From JACPVF01 sp964502095 (GTDB taxonomy: Bacteria > Chloroflexota > Anaerolineae > Anaerolineales > Villigracilaceae): 64,000 nt of DNA. How positions within the stretch are numbered: position 1 is the stretch's first letter; the number at the start of each line of letters is the position of its first letter. Location of the stretch: positions 62,001 through 126,000 of the forward strand of contig CAZCUF010000008.1 in the NCBI GenBank assembly GCA_964502095.1, written 5' to 3'. Both the position numbers and the translations under genes were made by a program. The notes beneath the pieces were generated by a model. It saw only the letters and a list, made by a program, of their open reading frames with translations. It did not search any database and was not told where the DNA came from. Below are positions 57,571 to 64,000 of the stretch, in pieces.

Positions 57571-59253
57571 ATGCGTTCTGACACAGTCAAAAAAGGATTT
57601 GATAAGGCGCCGCATCGCGCGTTGCTTCGCGCTACGGGTTTGCAGGACGATGATTTCAACAAGCCGTTTGTTGCCATCGTCAACTCGTATGTGGACGTGG
57701 TGCCGGGGCATGTGCATTTGCAGGATTTCGGCAAACTGGTCAAGGACGCCGTCCGCGCGGCGGGAGGCGTGCCGTTTGAGTTCAACACCATCGGCGTGGA
57801 CGACGGTATCGCCATGGGTCATATGGGGATGAAGTACTCGCTTCCTTCGCGGGAGTTGATCGCCGACTGCGTGGAGACCATGATCGAGGCGCACAGATTC
57901 GACGCGATGGTGTGCATCCCGAACTGTGACAAGATCGTGCCGGGCATGTTACTCGGTGCGATGCGAGTTAACATCCCGACCATCTTTGTGTCTGGCGGGG
58001 CGATGAAGGCGGGGATGACTCCCGAAGGCGAGACGATAGATTTGATCTCAGTGTTTGAAGGCGTGGGGGCATTTTCAGCGGGCAAGATTGACGAGAAGCG
58101 ATTATCTACATTGGAAAAATTTGCATGTCCATCGTGCGGGTCATGTTCGGGGATGTTCACTGCCAATTCGATGAACTGTCTCATGGAAGCGTTGGGCTTG
58201 GCGTTGCCGTACAACGGTTCGGCATTAGCAAAGACGCCCGAAAGAGAAGCGTTGGCGAAACAAGCCGCCGCGCAAGTGATGACCTTGATCGAGCGCGACC
58301 TCAAGCCGAGAGACATCGTCACAGCCGAAGCGATTGACGATGCGTTCGCGTTGGACATGGCGATGGGCGGCTCATCGAACACGGTGTTGCACACGCTGGC
58401 ATTGGCGAACGAAGCAGGCGTGGACTATCCGTTGGAGCGGATCAACGCGGTGGCGGATAAAGTTCCGCACATTTGCAAGGTGAGCCCGGCGGGCAAGTGG
58501 CACATGGAAGACGTGCATCGCGCGGGCGGAATCCCTGCGATATTGAACGAAATCCAATGGGGGACGGGCATGTTGCATTTTGATCGCTTGACAGTGACAG
58601 GAAAAACCTTGGGCGAATCGATTCAAGGAAAAGATATTCAAGATGAAGAAGTGATTCGCAGATATGGCAACGCACATTCCAAACGCGGAGGGCTGGCGAT
58701 TCTATTCGGCAACCTCGCTCCGAAGGGCGCGGTGGTGAAAGTGGGCGGCGTGAGTGAAGCGATGATGAAGTTTGAGGGACCAGCCGTGATCTTTGAATCG
58801 CAAGATGAGGCGATGGCTGGAATCTTGGCGGGCAAGGTCAAAGCGGGAGATTGTGTGGTGGTGAGATACGAAGGTCCAAAGGGCGGACCGGGGATGCAAG
58901 AGATGTTGTCGCCCACGTCTGCGATCATGGGGCAGGGACTCGGCGATAAGGTCGCGTTGATCACGGATGGGCGATTCAGCGGCGGGACGCGCGGCGCGTG
59001 CATCGGTCACGTGTCGCCGGAAGCGGCAGCGGGCGGTCCGATAGCGGCGTTGAAGGCTGGGGATGTGATCCAGATTGATTTGGCGGCGCGCAGTCTGAAC
59101 GTCGGGTTGAGCGAGGCGGAGATCCAGAGTCGGCTGGAGGCGTTGCCCAAGTTTAAATCCAAAACGACATCGAAGTGGTTGAAGCGCTATTCGCATTTTG
59201 TCACAAGCGCGGATACGGGCGCGGTTTTATCAACGGACTCTGTCACGGACTAA
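57571..59253 (+). CDS. ilvD: Dihydroxy-acid dehydratase
   Basis: The 560-residue Fe-S enzyme dehydrates 2,3-dihydroxy acids to the 2-keto precursors of valine and isoleucine. It shows PNCDKIVPGM near 119-128 and CPSCGSCSGMFTANSMNCL near 186-204 with the cluster cysteines. Further motifs are GGSSNTVLH near 267-275 and the C-terminal GRFSGGTRGACIGHVSPEA near 466-484. AAGGAG precedes the ATG. It is the first structural gene of the operon, downstream of the attenuator. Confidence 0.97.
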   Translation: MRSDTVKKGFDKAPHRALLRATGLQDDDFNKPFVAIVNSYVDVVPGHVHLQDFGKLVKDAVRAAGGVPFEFNTIGVDDGIAMGHMGMKYSLPSRELIADCVETMIEAHRFDAMVCIPNCDKIVPGMLLGAMRVNIPTIFVSGGAMKAGMTPEGETIDLISVFEGVGAFSAGKIDEKRLSTLEKFACPSCGSCSGMFTANSMNCLMEALGLALPYNGSALAKTPEREALAKQAAAQVMTLIERDLKPRDIVTAEAIDDAFALDMAMGGSSNTVLHTLALANEAGVDYPLERINAVADKVPHICKVSPAGKWHMEDVHRAGGIPAILNEIQWGTGMLHFDRLTVTGKTLGESIQGKDIQDEEVIRRYGNAHSKRGGLAILFGNLAPKGAVVKVGGVSEAMMKFEGPAVIFESQDEAMAGILAGKVKAGDCVVVRYEGPKGGPGMQEMLSPTSAIMGQGLGDKVALITDGRFSGGTRGACIGHVSPEAAAGGPIAALKAGDVIQIDLAARSLNVGLSEAEIQSRLEALPKFKSKTTSKWLKRYSHFVTSADTGAVLSTDSVTD

Positions 59254-59285
59254 CGGATAGAAACGGATTATTTAAAGGAGAAGAT

Positions 59286-60971
59286 ATGAAACTAAAAGGC
59301 GCAGAAATTGTTTGGGAATGTTTGACCCGCGAAGGCGTGGAGGTTGTGTTCGGCTACCCCGGCGGCGCGAACATGCCGATCTACGACGCGATGCTGAATT
59401 ACCCCGTGCATCACGTGTTGGTGAGGCATGAGCAGGGCGCGGCGCACATGGCGGACGGCTACGCTCGCGCGTCGGGGAAGGTTGGCGTGGCAATGACAAC
59501 GTCGGGTCCTGGCGCGACGAATCTCGTGACGGGTATTTGCACCGCCATGATGGATTCGGTGCCGACGGTCTTCATCACAGGGCAAGTGGCGGCGCATTTG
59601 ATCGGCGGCGACGCGTTTCAAGAAACGGACGTGACCGGGATCACGCTGCCGATCACAAAACACAACTATCTTGTGACGCGCGTCGAAGAGATTGCGGAAA
59701 CGATTCGCGAGGCGTTTTACATCGCGCGCAGCGGGCGACCGGGTCCCGTGTTGATCGACATTTGCAAGAATGCGCAAGTCGAATCGTGCGAGTTTGAGTA
59801 TCCTGACGACGTGAAGTTGGCGGGCTATCAACCCGTGATGCGCTCGTCGAAAAATTTGCTGGAACAAGCCGTTGCATTGATTGAAAAAGCCAGGAAGCCG
59901 GTCATTTTGTGCGGGCATGGCGTGTTGATGTCGAAAGCCGAGGAGGCGTTGATGCAGTTCGCGGTCAAGACTCAAACTCCGGTGGCGAGCACGTTGTTGG
60001 GTTTGGGCGCCTTCCCCGCTTCGAATGAATTGAGTTTGGGGATGATGGGCATGCACGGCGAAGTGCATACGAACATGGCGATTCAAAATGCGGATTTGAT
60101 TTTGGCGTTTGGTATGCGTTTTGACGACCGCGTGACCGGCACGCTGAAAACATACGCGCCGCGCGCGAAAAAGATCCACATCGAGATCGATCCGTCTGAA
60201 ATTCATAAAAATGTTTTTGTGGATGTGCCGCTGGTCGGCGATCTGAAAAATGTGCTCACGGATCTCATTCCATTGGTGGACGAATACGACCACGATGAGT
60301 GGAAGGAGGAAATCGGCGCGTGGAAAGCCGAAGCCGACGCGCGCAGTATTATGAAGTGGGAAGACGACGGCAAATTACACGCGGCGCACATGATCGCGGA
60401 TATCTGGAAAGCCACCGATGGAAACGCGATCGTGGCGACCGACGTGGGTCAACATCAGATGTGGGCGGCGCAATATTATTTTCTGGAGAAACCGAATCGC
60501 TGGCTGACTTCGGGCGGCGCGGGGACGATGGGCTTTGGTCTCCCTTCGGCGATCGGCGCGTGGTTCGCGGCGAAGGATCAGGAGATCTGGGCAATCGCGG
60601 GCGACGGCGGATTCCAGATGACCGCCGCCGAGTTGACGACCGCCGTGCAGGAAGGCGCGAACGTGAAAGTGGCGATCATGAACAATCAATACCTGGGCAT
60701 GGTGCGGCAGTGGCAGGAATTTTTCTTTGAGAAAAGATATTCAGCCGTGAACATGCTCACGCCCGATTTTGTGAAACTGGCGGAGGCGCACGGAGTCCCT
60801 GCGAGGCGGGTGACCAAGCCTGAGGAAGTGGACGAAGCGATTGACTGGGCGAGGAAGACCCAAGGTCCAGTGGTGCTGGAGTTCCGCGTGGAGCAGGAAG
60901 AAGCGGTCTATCCGATGGTTCCCGCAGGCGCGGCGTTGGATGAGATGATGCAGAGGCCGGTGAAGGCGTAA
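59286..60971 (+). CDS. ilvB: Acetolactate synthase, large (catalytic) subunit
   Basis: The 561-residue thiamine-diphosphate and FAD enzyme makes acetolactate and acetohydroxybutyrate. The N-terminal EVVFGYPGGANMPIYDAM and RHEQGAAHMADGYARASG carry the catalytic Glu. FITGQVAAHLIGGDAFQETD, and the ThDP/Mg site GDGGFQMTAAELTTAVQ with NNQYLGMVRQWQ follow. The ATG at 59286 follows AAAGGAG; the upstream extension overlaps ilvD and is rejected. It is followed by its regulatory subunit gene ilvN. Confidence 0.97.
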   Translation: MKLKGAEIVWECLTREGVEVVFGYPGGANMPIYDAMLNYPVHHVLVRHEQGAAHMADGYARASGKVGVAMTTSGPGATNLVTGICTAMMDSVPTVFITGQVAAHLIGGDAFQETDVTGITLPITKHNYLVTRVEEIAETIREAFYIARSGRPGPVLIDICKNAQVESCEFEYPDDVKLAGYQPVMRSSKNLLEQAVALIEKARKPVILCGHGVLMSKAEEALMQFAVKTQTPVASTLLGLGAFPASNELSLGMMGMHGEVHTNMAIQNADLILAFGMRFDDRVTGTLKTYAPRAKKIHIEIDPSEIHKNVFVDVPLVGDLKNVLTDLIPLVDEYDHDEWKEEIGAWKAEADARSIMKWEDDGKLHAAHMIADIWKATDGNAIVATDVGQHQMWAAQYYFLEKPNRWLTSGGAGTMGFGLPSAIGAWFAAKDQEIWAIAGDGGFQMTAAELTTAVQEGANVKVAIMNNQYLGMVRQWQEFFFEKRYSAVNMLTPDFVKLAEAHGVPARRVTKPEEVDEAIDWARKTQGPVVLEFRVEQEEAVYPMVPAGAALDEMMQRPVKA

Positions 60972-61045
60972 GACGCGCGAGTTGCGAGTTACGAGATACA
61001 AGTAATTGGTAATTGGCGATTAAGAGAATTGGAGAATTGAAAATT

Positions 61046-61597
61046 ATGAATTACACGTTTATTGCTTTGGCAGAAAATAAACCCGGCGTGTTAAATCGGG
61101 TGACGTCTTTGTTTCGGCGGCGTAATTTCAATATTGTGTCGCTCAACGCGGGGACGACGGAGGATCCCGAAGTGTCGCGCATGACGATCGTTGCGGAATG
61201 CCCAAACGGCGATATTGACGCGCATCGCATCGAAGCCAATTTGTACAAGTTGGTCAACGTGATTGACGTGCAGGACGTAACGCATCAATCTACCGTAGCC
61301 CGCGATTTGGCGCTGATCAAGGTGCGAGTCGTTCCCGAGCGCCGCGCGGAGGTGAATGGGCTGGCGGAGATATTCCGCGCCCGCATTGTAGACGTGGCGG
61401 CTGATTCGGTCGTCGTTGAAATCACCGGCACAGAGGACAAAATTGAAGGCATGATCGAGTTGCTGCGCCCTATTGGAATCGTTGAAATGGTGCGCACGGG
61501 GCAGGTCTCGATGACGCGCGGAGTTCACGATGGCGTGCGGCGGATCGGGATGAACGGCATCGAGCAGGTGATGGATTTGGCGGAGATGACGCCGTGA
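61046..61597 (+). CDS. ilvN: Acetolactate synthase, small (regulatory) subunit
   Basis: The 183-residue regulatory subunit begins with an ACT domain (about 3-75: ALAENKPGVLNRVTSLFRRRNFNI and SLNAGTTEDPEVSRMTIV), the site of valine feedback inhibition. The C-terminal domain (about 80-165) follows. The ATG at 61046 follows GGAG. The 74 nt after ilvB include AATTGGTAATTGG-type low-complexity sequence. Confidence 0.95.
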   Translation: MNYTFIALAENKPGVLNRVTSLFRRRNFNIVSLNAGTTEDPEVSRMTIVAECPNGDIDAHRIEANLYKLVNVIDVQDVTHQSTVARDLALIKVRVVPERRAEVNGLAEIFRARIVDVAADSVVVEITGTEDKIEGMIELLRPIGIVEMVRTGQVSMTRGVHDGVRRIGMNGIEQVMDLAEMTP

Positions 61598-61680
61598 AAA
61601 GTATGAAGTATGAATGATGAAGGATGAAAGAGTGTTGCGTGCTACGTACTGCGTAATTTGTAATTGGTAAATAGTAATTC

Positions 61681-61827
61681 GGTGGTCGAGTAGCGAGTGG
61701 CGCCGAGACGCCATTGCGAGCGTATCGAGACCACAAGTACGCATACAAAATCTTGTAACAAGAATTGCTTTACGACGTGGTGGTCTCGATACGTCCCGCG
61801 AAGATCACGCGGGACTACTCGACCACC
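61681..61827. repeat. Nested palindromic repeat element (GGTGGTCGAGTAG family)
   Basis: Outer arms GGTGGTCGAGTAG (61681-61693) and CTACTCGACCACC (61815-61827) are a perfect 13-bp inverted repeat. Inner arms CGTATCGAGACCAC (61721-61734) and GTGGTCTCGATACG (61780-61793) are a perfect 14-bp pair. It is the same architecture and related sequence as 16491-16624. It sits between ilvN and ilvC. Confidence 0.85.
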
Positions 61828-61856
61828 GAGATATAAAAAATAGGAGAATTGAAATC

Positions 61857-62912
61857 ATGGCAAAGATAAATTTTGGCGGCGTGGAAGAAGACGTTGTAAC
61901 GCGCGATGAATTTTCGTTGGATAAAGCGCGCGAGGTGTTGAAGGATGAAGTGGTAGCGGTGCTTGGTTACGGCGTGCAGGGACCCGCGCAAGCGATGAAC
62001 ATGCGCGACAACGGAATCAATGTGATCGTCGGTCAGCGCGAGGGGACGAAGAATTGGGACAAGGCTGTCGCAGACGGCTGGGTCCCAGGCGAGACTCTTT
62101 TTTCGGTGGAGGAAGCGGCGGAAAAAGGGACGGTCGTTCAATATTTGTTATCCGATGCGGGTCAGCGCTCGCAGTGGTCGAAGATCGTCGAGAATTTGAA
62201 CGAAGGCGACATGCTGTATTTCTCGCACGGATTCTCGGTCACGTTCAAGGATGACACGGGCGTTATCCCTCCGCCTCATGTGGACGTGGCGTTGGTCGCG
62301 CCGAAGGGATCGGGGCGCAGTGTGCGGACGAATTTTCTCGACGGTTCGGGAATCAACGCCAGTTTTGCCGTCCATCAGGATGCGACGGGTAAAGCGAAAG
62401 AGCGGACGATTGCGTTGGGCATTGCCATCGGCGCGGGATATTTATTCCCGACGACGTTTCAAAATGAAGTGTACAGCGACCTCACAGGCGAGCGCGGCGT
62501 GTTGATGGGCGCGTTGGCGGGCGTGATGGAGGCGCAGTACAACGAACTCCGCAAGAACGGACATTCTCCCTCCGAGGCGTTCAATGAAACGGTGGAAGAG
62601 TTGACGCAGTCGCTGATCCGTTTGGTTGGGCAAAACGGCATGGATTGGATGTACGCCAACTGCTCCACCACCGCCCAGCGTGGCGCGTTGGATTGGAAGA
62701 ATAAATTCCGCGATGCGGTTGCGCCTGTGTTCAGCGATTTATACAAGAGTGTTACGTCGGGGGACGAGGCGCGAATCACATTGGAAGCGAACAGCAAGCC
62801 CGATTACCGCGAGAAGTTGGATAAAGAACTCGCCGCAATCCGCGACTCAGAAATGTGGCAGACAGGCGCGGCGGTGAGGTCGTTACGCCCAGAAAATTGG
62901 AAGAAGGGATAG
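61857..62912 (+). CDS. ilvC: Ketol-acid reductoisomerase
   Basis: The 351-residue enzyme isomerises and reduces acetohydroxy acids to dihydroxy acids with NAD(P)H and Mg. The Rossmann motif VLGYGVQGPAQAMNMRDNG lies near residues 35-53. The Mg-binding segment has VEELTQSLIRLVGQNGMDWMY near 236-256. Length is near the class I norm, with a short C-terminal extension. AGGAG precedes the ATG. Confidence 0.96.
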   Translation: MAKINFGGVEEDVVTRDEFSLDKAREVLKDEVVAVLGYGVQGPAQAMNMRDNGINVIVGQREGTKNWDKAVADGWVPGETLFSVEEAAEKGTVVQYLLSDAGQRSQWSKIVENLNEGDMLYFSHGFSVTFKDDTGVIPPPHVDVALVAPKGSGRSVRTNFLDGSGINASFAVHQDATGKAKERTIALGIAIGAGYLFPTTFQNEVYSDLTGERGVLMGALAGVMEAQYNELRKNGHSPSEAFNETVEELTQSLIRLVGQNGMDWMYANCSTTAQRGALDWKNKFRDAVAPVFSDLYKSVTSGDEARITLEANSKPDYREKLDKELAAIRDSEMWQTGAAVRSLRPENWKKG

Positions 62913-62917
62913 AGATT

Positions 62918-62966
62918 AGAGACTAGAGACTGGAGACTAATCTCTAATCTCCAGTCTCTAGTCTCT
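62918..62966 (+). repeat. 19-bp inverted repeat between ilvC and leuA
   Basis: AGAGACTAGAGACTGGAGA (62918-62936) pairs perfectly with 62948-62966 around an 11-nt loop. The units are AGACT/AGATT microrepeats like other spacers in this operon. It could act as an mRNA stabilising or polarity hairpin; no T-run follows. Confidence 0.7.
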
Positions 62967-62985
62967 TCATTGAAAGGATGAGACC

Positions 62986-64000
62986 ATGACAACAAATAAC
63001 TACGTTAGGATTTTCGACACAACACTAAGAGACGGCGAGCAATCTCCAGGGGCGACGATGACTTCGGCTGAAAAGCTGGAGGTGGCGCGGTCGCTGGCGA
63101 TGATGGGCGTGGATATCATCGAAGCGGGATTCCCCGCCGCGTCGCCCGACGACTTGGAAGCCGTCCGCCAGATAGCGGCTGAGGTGGGCAACCCAGCCTC
63201 CCCGTCGCCTGAAGCGAGAGTCCCGATCATCGCGGGGTTGGCGCGGGCGAATAAATCCGATATTGATAAGGCGTGGGAGGCGGTGCAATCGGCGAAGCAT
63301 CCGCGCATTCATACGTTTTTGGCGACGTCGCCGATCCACATGAAGCACAAGTTGAAAATGGATCCCGAAGAAGTTGTAGGGCGCGTTTCTGAAATGGTGG
63401 CGTATGCAAAATCTTTTTGCGATGATGTTGAATTTTCGCCCGAAGACGCGGGGCGCTCTGACCCAGAATTTTTGTATGTCGTGTTGGGCGAGGCGATCAA
63501 GTCTGGCGCGACGACGTTGAACATTCCAGACACGGTCGGTTATACAACGCCCGATGAATTTTACGCGTTGATTGACGGCATCATCAAAAACACGCCAGGG
63601 ATGCGCGACGACATTACGATCTCTGTGCATTGTCATGATGACTTGGGATTGGCGACGGCGAACACGCTGGCGGGGATTCGCGCGGGGGCGAGGCAAGCCG
63701 AAGTGACGATGAACGGAATCGGCGAACGCGCGGGCAACACGTCGCTGGAGGAAGTTGTGATGGCGTTGAAGACTCGTCATCCTGTGTTTGAATTGGAAAC
63801 TGGAATTGAAACCAAACAAATTTCGCGCGTCAGTAAATTGGTGAGCAATTACACGGGCATCGTTGTGCAACCGAACAAAGCCATTGTCGGCGCAAATGCG
63901 TTTGCGCATGAGGCGGGCATTCATCAAGACGGGATGTTGAAACATCAAACGACATACGAGATCATGCGCCCCGAAGATGTTGGCGTGAACCAGACCAAAC
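62986..64000 (+). CDS. leuA: 2-isopropylmalate synthase (5' part, runs off the window)
   Basis: The 338 codons visible encode the N-terminal TIM barrel of the enzyme that condenses 2-ketoisovalerate with acetyl-CoA, the first step of leucine synthesis. Motifs are IFDTTLRDGEQSPG near residues 9-22, GVDIIEAGFPAASPDD near 41-56, SVHCHDDLGLATANTLAG near 210-227 and GIGERAGNTSLEEV near 240-253. AAAGGA precedes the ATG. The C-terminal regulatory domain lies beyond 64000. The leuA link explains the many Leu codons in the operon's leader peptide. Confidence 0.96.
   Translation, partial: MTTNNYVRIFDTTLRDGEQSPGATMTSAEKLEVARSLAMMGVDIIEAGFPAASPDDLEAVRQIAAEVGNPASPSPEARVPIIAGLARANKSDIDKAWEAVQSAKHPRIHTFLATSPIHMKHKLKMDPEEVVGRVSEMVAYAKSFCDDVEFSPEDAGRSDPEFLYVVLGEAIKSGATTLNIPDTVGYTTPDEFYALIDGIIKNTPGMRDDITISVHCHDDLGLATANTLAGIRAGARQAEVTMNGIGERAGNTSLEEVVMALKTRHPVFELETGIETKQISRVSKLVSNYTGIVVQPNKAIVGANAFAHEAGIHQDGMLKHQTTYEIMRPEDVGVNQTK

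Overview
The window looks like a bacterial chromosome segment from the Chloroflexota, most likely the Anaerolineae. This is inferred from gene content, not from any database search. The evidence is an archaeal-type mevalonate entry cluster (HMG-CoA synthase, thiolase, DUF35 protein) beside a class II HMG-CoA reductase, a short EF-Ts, several very large MalT-type and XRE/NTPase/TPR regulators, and many -10 boxes placed 6-8 nt from start codons (leaderless mRNAs). No phage structural genes, rRNA or CRISPR array were seen.

Region 1 (0-12.2 kb, all minus strand) is housekeeping. In transcription order it runs GAF histidine kinase, dnaA, acyltransferase, rpsB-tsf, a terminator, pyrH-frr-uppS-cdsA-glpX, tRNA-Asn with a consensus promoter, a methyltransferase and an FHA protein.

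Region 2 (12.2-20.9 kb, plus strand) is the mevalonate locus: HMG-CoA reductase, HMG-CoA synthase, a thiolase-like protein and a DUF35 Zn-ribbon/OB protein. Unrelated genes are interleaved: a MerB-like protein, a membrane-anchored nuclease-like protein with 31-residue repeats, and a beta-helix lipoprotein. The MerB-like gene has an in-frame UGA where MerB has a catalytic cysteine, followed by a hairpin that resembles a bacterial SECIS element. It is a candidate new selenoprotein. The thiolase has lost its nucleophilic cysteine and the histidine of the GHP motif.

Region 3 (21-46 kb) is accessory DNA. It holds a large serine recombinase, three decayed 3' fragments of comM, two divergent MalT/LuxR-type regulators with operons of small membrane proteins, hydrolases and oxidoreductases, an AbiEi/AbiEii toxin-antitoxin pair and an XRE-NTPase-TPR regulator.

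Region 4 (46-57 kb) has three Crp/Fnr-type regulators interleaved with four multi-pass membrane proteins that look related to one another. It also has a NapH-like polyferredoxin, a cytochrome b561-like protein, small membrane peptides and a heme O synthase-type prenyltransferase. Crp/Fnr-like palindromes lie upstream of several of these genes. I do not recognise the whole as a described system.

Region 5 (57.3-64 kb) is the branched-chain amino acid operon ilvD-ilvB-ilvN-ilvC-leuA (leuA runs off the window). It is preceded by a strong promoter, a 34-codon leader peptide rich in Leu/Ile/Val, and mutually exclusive antiterminator and terminator hairpins. This is a textbook-like transcription attenuator.
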